From positions 1-64,000 of the forward strand of contig KN834839.1 in NCBI GenBank assembly GCA_000827265.1: a DNA stretch of 64,000 bases. Reading direction: 5' to 3'. The translations under genes and the position numbers were made by a program. How positions within the stretch are numbered: position 1 is the first letter of the stretch; the number at the start of each line of letters is the position of its first letter. The stretch comes from Collybiopsis luxurians FD-317 M1 (Eukaryota; Basidiomycota; Agaricomycetes; Agaricales; Omphalotaceae). The notes under the pieces are model-generated. The model had not been told where the DNA came from. It saw only the letters and a program-made list of their open reading frames with translations, and did not search any database. Of the stretch, positions 22,682-34,460 are shown piece by piece.

Positions 22682-24001
22682 ATGGCGTCACTCGAGAATG
22701 AACTACTAATTGCCTATGGTGAAAATGTTTCCCTTCTGGTATGGCAAATCATTATATTAGTGACAGGATATGGTACGACCTTTGCCCCACTCAGTTGAAT
22801 ACTCTCTAAATTTTCAATATTCAGGATTTTTTTTAGGAATGTTTTTGGTCCTTTACTTTGCTTTGTGAGTGCAAAGTGAAGCCACAAGTTTGGTCCAATA
22901 TATCTTACTCAAAATACAACCTTAAAGGAGGGGTTCTGGAAGGAAACTAAACAAACTGATGATTTCATGTTTGATAGGAATTTTCATCAGCTTCACTTCG
23001 ACAAATGTTTGCATTTGTGCTAGATTTTTAGATCCACTGAATGATGCTGAGGGTATATTTATCCAAAATATCAGAAAAAATCTTGGCGCACTAGAAAACT
23101 TAGTATGGAATAACAGTTTGGCTTGGAGTGACATATACAACTGGTCTCGAGCAGTGAATGTGCGTACCGCATTGAATATCATGGAAAAGGTTCACTTACA
23201 TCAGGCCATGCATATGTCTCTCAGATTATACTCAATGATTTTATAGTAGTCTGGAGGGCATGGTTATTGTTCCAGGGCAAAATAGTATGGAAGGGGTTTC
23301 TTGTCATTCTCATGAGTGCTGATACAGGTACGCCAGCTTTGATAATCCAGTTCTATCTCAGATGCTTTATTCTCTAATTAAAAATCCAGCCATCTACATA
23401 GCTGACTGCATATATGATATGGTTGGCAAAGCTGATTCACGCTCCCCAAACACCAATCTTGTGGATGCCATTTCTATTGGAGTTTCTTTGGCAACTAATG
23501 TTTCTGCAACAGCAATGATTGTGATTAAAGCTCTGCAAGTACATTTGTTTCCCCAAAAAGAATATGAAAAGAATTAATTTTGTACAGAACACACTTTCAT
23601 TTGCTTCAGCAAGCTTCACATGCATCAAGGCATGGAAGCCAGCCTTTGCGTCTTATGCTGCTTTTCATTGAATGTGGAGCAGTGTTCTGTGCATTCCAAC
23701 TCCTCAGCGCCATTGCTACTGGATTGAACACACTTTCTGGAACCTTCGAATCTGGAAATTTTGGGTCCCTTACATTTTATACTGTTGCAGAGGATCTCTT
23801 CAACCTTGTCTCAGTAAGTTGTCTTATTGGCTCAACATAGTTTCAACCTCTAATTATGTCATGAATAATGGTGCTCTTGAACAGGCACTTTACCCTGTTG
23901 CAGTGTTCATCTTGATACATACAAACAGCTCACCTGTGGATGAAACTATCTACTCCACTCATTCTGTATACCATGCAGAGCAAATGGAATCTGGATGGTA
24001 G
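22682..24001 (+). CDS. Seven-helix membrane protein, WRAW family (gene 1, copy B)
   Basis: Exons 22682-22772, 22825-22864, 22928-23159, 23225-23327, 23390-23534, 23588-23813 and 23885-24001 encode 317 residues. The first six exon lengths are identical to copy A (91/40/232/103/145/226). It has the same motif at the start of exon 4 (LNDFIVVWRAWLLF), the same proposed GC-AG intron after exon 5 (donor GCAAGT at 23535), and an exon 7 helix beginning LYPVAVFILI. The C-terminus is ten residues longer than in copy A and ends MESGW. No stops or frameshifts are seen, and most differences from copy A are point substitutions. Probably a plasma or internal membrane protein; function unknown. Confidence 0.83.
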
Positions 24002-26976
24002 TGCTTCCAGGGTCTTGGACTACCTCAGCACAAGACAATGCTTAGTGTTGAACAAAGGTATGTGTATACCATCAAAAGTTCAGGGTTAGGGTACACAAGG
24101 ATCCAGGTCTGGGTCATGGGAAATTGGACGTGCAATTATGTAAACTCCTTTCCCAGGATTGAGGAGTGGTTATATTATTTTATGTTAATGAAACATCATT
24201 TTTAAAGCATTTTGGATAAATTAAGATATCTGTTTGGCTATTTACTCAGGGTTACAGAAAGTGATCGACCAGCCCAATACAAGCCTTCCACAAAAAAAAA
24301 AGTTACTTTCTCCCTCAATTTCTGGACTTTTCCAGAGCTTTGAGGTGTAAAACCTGAAGCTTATTTGTTGGCCTGTATGCTCTGAAAATACCGTAGTCTG
24401 ATATAGTCTTGTGGTGCAGAAACTGATTAACTGTGAAAATTGATTAGACTGGCACTTTTCAAGTGCCTAAGTATGGCAAAAACCTGCAGGAAAACACTGA
24501 GTATTGCAGGTAGGATTCCCACAGGGTCCAGGGGTACTGGCTTTTGTACCCAGGGACAGTGTTACCACAGTTCAGTTCAGTCTGCGAACCTGCCTTTTTT
24601 GCCAAACCTCAATTCTAAACCTGAGGTTCAGATTTGGACAAGAGGTGTGCAAAAAGTTGCTGCCCGAGATAATGTTGGGGGGTCTGGGGATCCTTATGAT
24701 CCAAAAGTACAGCTTGCATTTTCTGTGCCATATAGGACTGGAAAACAAACATGAACTTGAATCAGAACCCAGTCAGTGACATTCTATTGATCATCTTATT
24801 AACCCCTGTTACTGCATTTATTACATTGAGTATTCCATGTATTTAGTGCCACATGGGATAAAAGCCTAGGATCTTAATCGGCTTAGGATGTGAGGACTAA
24901 AAAAATTTTGTGAGTGGTCCAGTGGCAAGTGCTCAGCTGTAATCAAAATGTAACACTCAAAGTATGTGACTCATTATTTCTTGACAGGACCATCTTTGTT
25001 ATATTCAATAAAAATCTGACCGGGAGACAAGTTGTTTTTGTAGGCTACACAGTGGGCAACATGAGTAAGGTTGTAAAATAGCGGCAGAATGACTATACAT
25101 TACACATACTATTAACACTCCTGAAGGAAAACACAATGTACGTGTTGTAGTTCAGTTGCCAATGGCAAGCACTTAGCAAGTACCCACGGCTTGATTGTGG
25201 CATGGCATTTCTTATCTAATAATTCCCTTTTTTGGACGGGGAGGGGACGGAGGGTCCCAAGAGTCCTTATGACCGAAGGGAATGGAATGTCAGGCAATAA
25301 CCAACCAGTGCACACCCCTTGGATTTGGAAAACGCAAACCTTGAACCTGAACCTGAGGTTCGGGTTCAGAGGCCCAGGTTCAGAGGTGCACCGGGTCCGA
25401 ACTGGGTTCAACCACTCATTGCACAATTAGTATACAATTACTACTGTAAATAGCTTTGAAATAGCTTATAGTTTTTCTTTCTACATATTCTCAATTGAAA
25501 ATGCTCAATTCATTGCCATTTGTATGTCCTGCTGTCAACAGCATGTGTTCCTGGCGCAGTTCATCCGGCACTATCATGCTAAAAATGGAAAAAAAAAAAA
25601 TTTCACCGAGGGGAATGGCCTACTGAAGAACAAAGATTCAGTAAACACACTGAATTGATAATTATTTAGTACCATGATGGTTCTACTGAATTTTTATCAC
25701 TTACTGGTCCATTCTGCTGAGGGTAGTTTTTTTACTTTCAGTGTGAATGCCATAAGCGCCTATGGCGCTTACTGTTACCCTTAATTCCACAGCAGCTTTG
25801 TACTTAAATTTCCAGATAAAATTGCTGGGAGGAAAGGTCTCGTTAATTTTTGCCATGGTAAATTAGCAGACCCTTATCTTTTCAGTAGCTGCAGGTTCAC
25901 AGGTTCAGCAGGTTCGGAGCTCCACTGAACCTTGAACGTGGGTTTACTACGGCCCCGAACCTAGAACCGCACCTCAAGGTTCGGTTCAGGTTCGAACCCG
26001 GTCCAGTAGATTCACGGACCGGACCGCGGCAACACCGAATTCTCAGGAATTGGTGGCGAGGCGATGACAACTTGGTCAGCAGAGCCCAAAGATTGAAGTT
26101 TTGAGAGCTCATCTATCCATCTATAGCCGCTTACTCCCTTGCTTGTTCCTGGTCATGTTGTCACCTAAGCTCGTTCCCAGCTGATCAGGCTGTCTATGAA
26201 AGGCTGAAGGTTTGTTGATCGACGTACCTAACTTCTCTACGTGTATTTCTGTTTCTGTTCTTCGTTCCTTGTCTTAACGAAACTGATTAGACCGATTAAA
26301 AATGGGTCCGCGCGCGCTGATTTGTGCTATTTAGATGATGCTGCTCAGTGGGCTATGAGGATCGAGTCTGCGACTCTGCGTTGATTGTTAGTACTGATTC
26401 AGGTCAGGTTCCTTTATTTGTTCTATACTGTTGAAGGGAGCGGTTATGTTGGCCGCTGGACGACCGCGAGGATGAGATACAGATCATCTGCATCTGTCTT
26501 TGTTTTATTCATTTGCAGCATTATCATCAACGATATGCTTATTCCTTATCCATAAGCTAAGAGAGAGGACACATACTTACGGGCTGTCTTTGCGACTTCT
26601 GAATTGTGAAATTTTGCTGCCTTTATTTTGAGGATCGTGACGGATCCTGGCATATATGAAGGGCGTGAATTATCGTTCACTGAATTCCGCGATAGCTGCG
26701 GGATGTCGAAAATTTTTTCGTGATAGGCGATCTTTTTGTTGATGAAAATTAAAAAAGTCATAACGAACTTTGTTCACTTTTTTTCTTTGACAATCTTTGC
26801 GCCTAACTGTCATAATTTAATACTCATTAGGTCTCTTTGGGAAGGTCGTGGATAGTACGCCTGTATAGAGTAGCCGTACCGCAGCGCCCGGGCTTGAATA
26901 AAACCCAAATGCAAACTGCTACCGGTGATAGTCCCAGTCCCATCAGTAGAGGCTTCCCAGCATCGACGCATTACCC
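24002..26976. repeat. Intergenic part of duplicon B with nested repeats
   Basis: Equivalent to 10200-12683. The hAT-like inverted-repeat element here runs from about 24557 (CAGTGTTACC) to 26037 and is itself split by the insertion at 24639-25321. The remaining 26038-26976 is non-coding and ends at the gene 2B start. Confidence 0.55.
24639..25321. mobile_element. Non-autonomous hAT-type transposon, 683 bp, with 8-bp TSD
   Basis: Bounded by 13-bp terminal inverted repeats, left CAAGAGGTGTGCA and right TGCACACCCCTTG (one mismatch). It is flanked by a perfect 8-bp direct repeat GATTTGGA (24631-24638 and 25322-25329). The same site in duplicon copy A (near 10877) has GATTTGGA once and no insert, a true paralogous empty site. 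An 8-bp target duplication and GGTGTGCA ends are typical of hAT elements. The interior has no transposase frame. Confidence 0.93.
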
Positions 26977-28338
26977 ATGACACCGGAAGAGAGACAGATA
27001 ATTACCTCCTTTGGCACTTACATCTACCATAACAGTGTAAATGCAATAATGACAGTAGCCGGCTATGGTACGTATGACCTAAATACTCCTTCCTCTATTC
27101 CACATACCAGCTGAAAATGATCGGATTACTTCCTCTAGGTTTATCTGTTCTAGGGATATTCATTGCAATTCACATTTTAGTGTATGAGATATCAGTGATT
27201 GCTTCTAAAATTTCTAACTCATATATCTACTTGATTGTGGCTTCTCAACAGAAACAAATCTTGGACCCTTTCACGAGCTGCACTCCTTGCTTGTCTTATC
27301 ATGTCACTTATTGCCTTGACCTGGACTACCTTTTTCAATGGGGCATTCCCACTCATACAGGTCCAATCCCTCTTTATTGAAATAAAACCAGGGGTCCAGG
27401 GAGGACTTGAGGCTCGAATCCGGGTAGAAGAGAAAAATCTTTTGCCACTATATTATATACCAACTTGGGCTATGACAGTTGCTGTGAGTTTGCTGTGCTC
27501 ATTTATTGTTCAATGTTGAATGACTCGATTCTGTTATCCAGGGGCTTTTGAGTGATGCTGTTGTAGTTTGGAGAGCATGGGTTTTGTTTCAGCATGATAG
27601 GCTTTGGAAGGTTACCCTTGCGCTTCTCATGATTGTGAATATTGGTGTGCCATTAACTCACCTAGAGATGACGATGACTTCACTTAGCCTTTTGCACTAT
27701 ACTACATAGGAATCAATATTGCAGATTGCATCTGGGACAACATTAAGGTCAAGATAACTGAAACTTCCAGTTCCTCGATTTTGGATTGGGTATCAGTTGC
27801 AGTTTCTTTAGTGGTAAACATATTTGCAACAGGCTTGATTGCATGGAAGGCATGGTAAGCGGTCCAATTTCAAGCATAACTTATACCTAACTCTTCGACT
27901 GCTAATGCCTCGCAGGAGCTACCATCGCATTGTAGCAGATGCTGCAATCCGTAGAAGGACTAAAGTCGAGAACATGCTACTTTTAATGATTGAATCCGGT
28001 GCTGTATATTGCATAATGCAGGCAGTCTTCATCGTGGCCTCTCTGCTAGATATATATGCACCTGTGAGTAGTTGGTTTGGGCAAATCCTTGGCATTATTG
28101 AGACCATGGCCCCAATTGCCACTGTGAGTCTTAACTCCTTCAATTTGCCTCAATTAATTTTCATGAATAAATTTAACAGGCGTGGTATCCCATAGCAGTA
28201 ATTACTTTGATCAACATGGGCCATTCCCCGGTAGTTGAAAATTTCCATATCAACCAGACTACAGTAGGCACTGGCAGGGAAGGTCATATTTCAAGTATGG
28301 CCGTCCTCTCAAACGCTGAAAGAGTTCATTTCAAATAA
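26977..28338 (+). CDS. Seven-helix membrane protein, WRAW family (gene 2, copy B)
   Basis: Exons 26977-27067, 27139-27181, 27252-27483, 27542-27644, 27710-27854, 27916-28123 and 28180-28338 encode 326 residues, all in frame with GT...AG introns. The N-terminus begins MTPEERQ. Exon 4 opens with GLLSDAVVVWRAWVLF. Exon 6 carries the family pattern RRRTKVENMLLLMIESGA, and exon 7 begins AWYPIAVITLINM, with a polar C-terminal tail. It is clearly related to, but strongly diverged from, gene 1 just upstream, and is closer to the gene at 42958. Its copy A counterpart is a pseudogene, so this is the only functional version in the window. About seven membrane helices are expected; function unknown. Confidence 0.86.
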
Positions 28339-29194
28339 TTCTTTTCGGAATTGCTGCGCAGATCATTTAGTACTTATTTAAATATTTATGTAAATTATCC
28401 GACTACTGTACCATTTCGAGAACAAACCCAGTTGTTTCGTCTCCACACATACAAACATGTGCTTCTGACGTCCTATGCTATTTATGAATCTGCTGTTATG
28501 CGAGCAGAGTTTAGAGACATCCCCTACTACGCTGATAGAGTACGCCATCCCTAGTACTAGGCCAACAGGGTCCAGCAAGGCCCATGCAAAAATGTAACGT
28601 GAGCGTTTGACTTCCATGACGTCCGACCACTCCCTGGCTTTTCTCGTCCCACTCCTAAAACCCCGAGTCCAATTACAGCCTCATTGAACGGGTTTGCGTC
28701 CGGAATCACCCTGGAGACAGCTTCTTCCCTCTTAAGTACTTAATTATAAGACGTGTGTAGATTCAGGGTAGCGTTAGAGTCTTATCGTCCTACGCCACGG
28801 CTGTGAATTTTTCAGCGGAACGGAGAAGTTATTTTCTCTTCGAAATTCGTCGTCGATGTGATGCCTTGGTCCCACACTTATCAAGTGGCTAAATGAACGA
28901 AACGCTTTCTCATCGGGACCGTTGAAGCGCCGTCCAAGACGTCCTCCTTGGCTTTCACATTGAACCTGACTTTGAAGGAAAGGATGAATTGATGCTGTAA
29001 GGTCGAGGCAGGTGGGGTTCAAAAGTAATGAATGCAGGCAGGCTTACCTTCACCGCAATACCGCTGATACGAAATATTCAAGGGATATCAAACTTCATCC
29101 ACCGACCCTTTCCTCTACTTGCCTAAGTTTCCATAGCTGACACTCGCCCTCAGAACTTCCAAACCAGCACCTAACCGCTTGAAGTACGCTACAA
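28339..29194. other. Intergenic, duplicon B
   Basis: Equivalent of 13999-14854. The first 250 bases are almost identical to copy A. It presumably contains the promoter of the DUF6534 gene. No gene is accepted. Confidence 0.45.
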
Positions 29195-30988
29195 ATGGCT
29201 GTAGAGGTACTAGGTTCACTAGTCATTGCTGTGACGGTATGTTCAAAGCTTTGTCATCGATTCTCAGATCCACTGAATTAGGGCATACTTATCTATGTCT
29301 CCAACTGGACGAAGATCAACACCTTCCTCTATGGTTTGTGCCTTCTACAGTTTATCAGGTACTTTACTACTTCTGGATCTCAAGACCACCTTTGGACTCA
29401 GTGAGCTTCCACTTGAATGTGCTTTCTCCTCTTATCCCAACCTGCCAATTGCACAGACTGCTCGTTTCATGGGAACTCCTGGTCGACACATGCCAGTCTG
29501 CGGTAATGGCATACTCCCTTTGGCAGCACGCGGTGGATAATTTTCTGAACGAAGAATTTCTCGAAACTGTTTCCTGGCCGGTGGCTTCGCTTGGTATTTT
29601 TGCTGCTAGGTGCGTGTTTGCGTTGAACATAGTAGCCTCGCTCTTGAGATAACACGCTCCTGCGCCTACCAGCTCCGTAACTCCGATCCAAATATACCTC
29701 TCATATCGGGTAAAAAAGCTATCTGGATCTTGGACCGTGTTTATCGGGCTTCTGGTCCTTTCCCTCATCGAAGTATGTAACCGCATCTCCACCGTCTGAC
29801 CTGTTCTGATGCTCCAATACATGACTGCAAAGGGAACACTCGCTACAGTAATGAGTGGAATCGCATTGGGGAACCTAAAGTACGTCGCTTCGTCTCTCTA
29901 AGTCTCCACTTGAAGTCAATTCTTCGTTGCAGCATGGCGGCAGTGGGTCACTTTGTGAAGCTCGTAGACAGGTTTGGTTCCTCAATAAAGTCTTACTCGC
30001 CTCGACTTCAATCTTATTTAATCATATAGTTGGGCGGTCTGTTCGGCGGTGACCAATGTGACAATTAGGTGCAGTCGCAAAATAATCTCATATGTATCAC
30101 AAAATCGAGCTGTTAATCATTCTTTCAGCTCATGTCTAATATTCTACTTGCGGAAAAGGCGCACCGGTCTTCAGCGTCCGTGTTCTATTTCAATATCTCT
30201 CCAATTCAATGTTTAATGCAAGCTATGTAGAAACGGATCGCGTCGTCTCACGATTAATACGTGATGCCATTGAGAGCGCTGTTCTTGCTAGTTTCTGTGC
30301 GGTGCGCTCTAACGATCCATTGAATGCGTGCATTTGAAGACGTCAACCGGGTACTCTAGATTATGGTCCTGATTACTTTTGTACGTTTTTCGTGATCATC
30401 CAGTTAATAATACAGGGACCAACCTGCGTTCTCGGACAGACCCTCTGGCCAGGTCTAATGATCGCCACCGTTTTCTCAATGGTGAGTTCGAAATTTATAT
30501 ATTTAGATCGACGTACATTCAAAGAATCTCAATTCCGCTGCCTATCAGCCACTGCCAGGAGTATACACGTACGTGCAGTATAGTATGCAAAATGAATGCC
30601 TGAATGACATCACTGTAAAACAGGAATACACTTTTAGCGGCATGTTTCAATACCTTATAGCTACGATGTATCTATTGACGTCTTCCATGCGTAGATCCTA
30701 AACTCTCGACAAGCTTTACGAAGGAAACTTTACGAACGTTGCTGCACTGAAGATGCAACTAGTGCCAATTCTATCGTACGTAGTAGCCACATCAGCTGAT
30801 ATCTTTTACAATGCGTTAACTCGATACACTTTCAGCTTGGCTTACAGGATGCCGCAGTGGCACAGAGCTCCTCCCCTGGTCATAGCACACATAGCAGTCT
30901 GAGCTCGAGTATATCTTTAACAGATTCTGAAAATATGCATTTTTCAGCTTTATACATCGGTAGTACCGGTTCTACGACTAGGGATTAG
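29195..30988 (+). CDS. DUF6534-family multi-pass membrane protein
   Basis: Thirteen short exons can be joined in frame: 29195-29236, 29315-29400, 29457-29609, 29673-29772, 29833-29879, 29933-29971, 30030-30068, 30129-30175, 30231-30301, 30360-30380, 30416-30481, 30695-30775 and 30836-30988, for about 314 residues. Family signatures in order: an N-terminal helix with LYGLCLLQ; the central TPIQIYLSYRVKKLSG; then LIFYLRKRRTGLQ, RLIRDAIESAVLASF, and MILNSRQALRRK near the end of the last helix. These fit DUF6534 (PF20152). The piece between 30302 and 30415 is uncertain, because one intron there would be only 35 nt. The final exon is Ser-rich and its choice is tentative. The role is unknown; the family is very large in mushrooms. 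The duplicon edge cuts through exon 2. Confidence 0.75.
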
Positions 30989-31304
30989 GCCTTTTGGCTA
31001 GATACCAATTAAGTACCATACACGTTCTCCTAAATAATTTCTTTCGTCTTCTCGAATTTAGAAAGTCATCTTCACAAGTCTCCAGTGATTGAATAGGCTC
31101 GGAATCAGCTTCACCGAAACGTTCTCTACATACAGTCAAGCGTATTTTTATCTAGGGCGCCGGGGAGTGCGCCGGGCGTCTAAGTCCCCCATTAGAAGCT
31201 CCGCTCCGTAATGACGTCAGTTTCGGCAGGCAATCAAAATAAAGACTCGAACCACCTTCCCAATCAGAGACAATTCATTTCTTACATCCTAACCAGAGAC
31301 CACC
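30989..31304. other. Intergenic, promoter of MARVEL gene
   Basis: No gene visible. The stretch before 31305 should contain the promoter and 5' UTR of the MARVEL-domain gene. Confidence 0.4.
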
Positions 31305-31875
31305 ATGACCTTCGACTCTCACATCCGACGAGGCCATCCCATTATATGCTCTCTTCTTGCTCTCTTCGGCATTGTCGAGCTAGCCATATCAGCATGGCTC
31401 ACAGCCCGCTTCAACCGATTCCAAGACTACTCCGATATCTCTGAACGAGACCGAGTTCGTTTTACCCTTTTTGCATCGACTTGGACCGTTTCGACGTCGA
31501 TATTTCTTGGGTTAATGTTTACTTTACACTCTGCGTCGAGTGCGTTGACGAATACCCTCGTCCACATCATTTGGTTGTTTTTGACCTGGGTTATATGGAC
31601 GGCGGCGGCGGCGGCGGTTACTGAGATGTTGGGAGGAGGGCTAAACTGTAATGATGTAACTGGGTTTAACTATTGTGGACAGTTGAACGCTTTGGAGGCG
31701 TTTGCGTGGCTTGAATGGTGAGCTTGATGATTTGGTTTATGTGCGGCGGCGAATGTAACTTTTCTTCCTCTCAACTAGGGTATTGACCACTCTTGCTCTA
31801 ATCGTCGTCCTTGTGCGTGGTATCTTGTCTGCTAGGAGAGGAGACGGGTATCGAGGCAGCCTCGTGTCCGTGTAA
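31305..31875 (+). CDS. MARVEL-domain four-helix membrane protein
   Basis: Two exons, 31305-31717 and 31779-31875, encode 169 residues. Four hydrophobic segments are clear: IICSLLALFGIVELAISAWL, TWTVSTSIFLGLMFTL, LVHIIWLFLTWVIWTAAAAA and VLTTLALIVVLVRGIL. A hydrophilic loop between the first two starts ARFNRFQDY, and a Cys-containing loop lies before the last helix. This topology and the [ST]xWLTARF pattern after helix 1 fit fungal MARVEL proteins (PF01284), which organise plasma-membrane domains (for example eisosome-associated Nce102). A partial, decayed copy follows directly at 32239. The start ATG has a good context (CACCATGAC). Confidence 0.82.
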
Positions 31876-32238
31876 CCCGCCGTCTCCCTGCACGGTCCTG
31901 GTTGACGGGCGAAATGGGAATGACTTTGATGACCATCCGTCTCATGGGTAATGTGGTGATGAATAGTTTATGAATGAATGGATATAAAGGACACTCATCT
32001 ATCTACCTTTCTTGATCTTGGCGCGTCGCGTGTATGTGTATACATTGTGTGCCCTGTATTGTCATTTTTTTTGCAAAACGTGGTGTATTTTGCGGTTTCT
32101 ACTGGAAAATAGACTTCAATGTGATATTATTTTCGGGTTGCGTTTCGGTGCAGGTTGATGTCGGCCGGTTTCAGCTCTACTTTCCGCGCGACCATTCATT
32201 GTTAATCTTTCTCATTGCTTTACCCTAAATTGACCTTT
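31876..32238. other. Intergenic between MARVEL gene and its decayed copy
   Basis: Contains the 3' UTR of the MARVEL gene. No other feature is seen. Confidence 0.4.
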
Positions 32239-32510
32239 ATGACTTCTCACGTCCGACGATGCAATGCCATCCTATGCTCCCTCTTCACCGTCTTCGGCGT
32301 CTTCGAGCTAAGAATCTCAGCCTGGCTTACAGCTCGCTTCGACCGATTTCATGAGTGTGCTAACAGTGATTCATCGAGCGAGCTTGAGTTCGATTCACAT
32401 TTTCGACCGTATCGACATCGATATTTTGCGGGTTGAGATTTGCTTTTGCTTTGCGTTCCCCTTCAAATGTGTCGAGTGCATTTAGATACTCAGGAGAGGA
32501 GATGGACTTC
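32239..32510 (+). pseudogene. Decayed partial duplicate of the MARVEL gene
   Basis: Starts MTSHVRRCNAILCSLFTVFG and matches the neighbouring intact protein through helix 1 and the ARF.RF loop. After that it runs out of frame: stretches such as CGACATCGATATTT and GTGTCGAGTGCATT still align at DNA level with the intact gene. The middle (helices 3-4) is deleted, leaving only a remnant of the end (AGGAGAGGAGATGG). This is a tandem duplicate that has lost function. Confidence 0.78.
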
Positions 32511-32807
32511 GTGTGGACGTATAGCCCACTCGGGTCAGTGTGGAATGGGATTAACAGTGATGCTCGTTCATGAGTCCTAGCAATCTATTCCATGAAGCTA
32601 CGAGGGATTACTGTTTGTGCGGTTTAAGCAGGCTGCAATTTTGATAATCGTGAGCTTCTACTCTATTGCTGTTTCGAGCTACTGACAGGCAGATCAATGA
32701 TTTTTGGGGGGTGTGCAGCCTCTTAACACCTCTCGTTCCTTCCTCTGCGGGAGGCCGTGGACCTTGATATCGAACCGGCACGGTTGGCGCTGCTCTCCAA
32801 CTCGAAC
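32511..32807. other. Intergenic
   Basis: Short spacer before the NACHT pseudogene. Nothing recognisable. Confidence 0.35.
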
Positions 32808-34267
32808 ATGAACAATTTCCAGATGTTCGATGGTTCTCATAACTTTTCCATCGAAGGAGGAAACTTTCATAACATTGGTGGAGACTTAAACATATTCAAA
32901 TTACAAGAGAATGGCGAGAGAGGTAAGACTGTAATTACTTCTACACAGGCCTCGTAGACCTACAGCTGGAATATACCAAGGGCTCTACCTCCTGTATCAG
33001 CATATTTATACTTCTGCTCTGTTTAACGCAGAAGCGCATTTTCCCGCTCCTCTTTGTCATCCCGGCACGAGAAAATCGATTTCGGACGATTTAGAAAGTT
33101 GAGTCAACCTATAACATCCCCACAATCATAGCGTCCATTGGTTCTGTGGTCCTGCCGGAGCAGGCAAGTCTGCTATTGCCCAGACGTTAGCCAAGACCTA
33201 CGCAAAGAATGGAACCTTGGCCGGGTTTTTCTTCTTCTGGCGCACTGATCCTTCGCGCAATAACCTCCGACAATTATTCTCCACGATTGCATTCCAACTG
33301 GCTAATTCAATACGGAGCTGCGTTCTGCGTTCAGTCATCAGCTCAGTGGTCTTAAAAGACCCGATCATTCTTGCTTCATCCATCGAAACCCAATTTGACA
33401 AACTCATCTTTGGGCCGTCCAAATAATGCTCAGAGATAATGAGAACAATTCGTCTACGTCAATCCACGAATTCTTCACCCGTTGGTCATCGTCGGATCGT
33501 GTACTGATCGTTGATAATCCCGACGAATGTCTGGACACTCATAACCAGCTACGTATTACCCTATCTATTCTTGAGTCCGTGATGAAGAAATGTATCCTCC
33601 TATTTCAACTTTTCATTGCCAGCCGACCCGAGCCTCGAATCAAAGAAGCTTTTTGTGGACAAATCTTCGAAAATATCTGAATTTGGACAAGTATGGATGA
33701 TAATTACCAGGCATCGGGCGATATTAGGCATTTGCTGCATGAGAGAGCCCCCGGTATTTTAGAATGTCATTTGGAGACAATGGAGCATGTTCCTCGTCCA
33801 TGGCATACATCTGAATAAATTGAACATCTTGTTGAAAAGGCATTGGGACAATTCATTTATCCATCCCCCGTGCTTAAATTTATTCACAATGATAGTACTG
33901 TTCTCGCTGATCGTCTCAATGTTATACTTGGCCTTGCAACATTGGATGGGACTGATTCACCATTTGCAGAGCTTGATGCTCTGTATTGTCAGATTTTATC
34001 AAGAGCTTCAAGTAAAACTTTGCTTCTCCGAATAATAGGTGTTTTATTGATATACTGGGAGAGGACATAGTGTTTTGAAGACAAGGAAGTGTTCTCAGCT
34101 CTTCTTCAAATTCACCTGGGAACTGTTCAAACAATGTTATCTGTGGCTCATTCTCTCTTTCAAGAGCCTTCACCCATTGAATCAGGTTCTCAATTTTGTC
34201 ATGCATCCTTTAACGAGTTCCTACTCGATCCCAAGAGGTTTTTGGAACTTTTCATTGACCTGTAGGT
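32808..34267 (+). pseudogene. NACHT (STAND) NTPase pseudogene, C-terminal repeats missing
   Basis: The first ATG (32808) gives the Asn/Gly-rich leader NFSIEGGNFHNIGGDLNIF typical of mushroom NACHT proteins. A good intron (32923-32980) joins it to a linker with CHPGTR. In-frame TGA (33100) and TAA (33112) stops follow. The P-loop is intact: GPAGAGKSAIAQ near 33145. Next comes the FFFFWRTDPSRNN block. A frameshift near 33420 leads to the Walker B region (VLIVDNPDECLD, where a 'GLDE' form is usual) and IASRPEPRI. More stops and shifts occur at about 33680, 33820 and 34070. The last recognisable piece is CHASFNEFLLDPKRF, ending at 34267. No WD40, ankyrin or TPR repeats follow. Such genes act in fungal self/non-self or stress responses; this one is dead. 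A fragment of the same family is at 45786. Confidence 0.85.
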
Positions 34268-34460
34268 TCATGTTGTATGCTCGTACTCATTACTAACTTG
34301 GTCATTGGTGACTAGATTGACATCCTTTGATGGCCCTCTGTGCTATCACTGTTGTTGAGATTACCTTCTCACTTTCTCTTTGTGCTTGAGCTTGCATCAC
34401 TACCAGTGCTTGACACTTGCCCCATGCTTTGTGCTTACATTCTTGACTCATCTCTAGTCT
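34262..34460. repeat. Dispersed repeat R3, copy 1
   Basis: About 200 bp matching 61860-62075 in the same orientation, including the shared CTTGAGCT(T/C)GCATCACT. It starts right at the end of the NACHT homology, so it may mark the element that truncated that gene. Confidence 0.6.

Larger units (their letters stand above)
21342..29398 (+). repeat. Segmental duplication, copy B
   Basis: Direct copy of 7783-15058, about 14 kb downstream. It is longer because of two insertions (21813-22084 and 24639-25321) that are absent at the same points in copy A, so they entered after the duplication. Copy B keeps two intact WRAW genes and leads without a break into the complete DUF6534 gene. It is therefore more likely the source, with copy A as the derived, truncated copy. 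Confidence 0.92.

Noticed and set aside
32757..32807. Extension of the NACHT leader upstream of 32808
   Set aside because: That frame begins at GTG, not ATG. The first ATG in frame is at 32808 and fits the family's leader.
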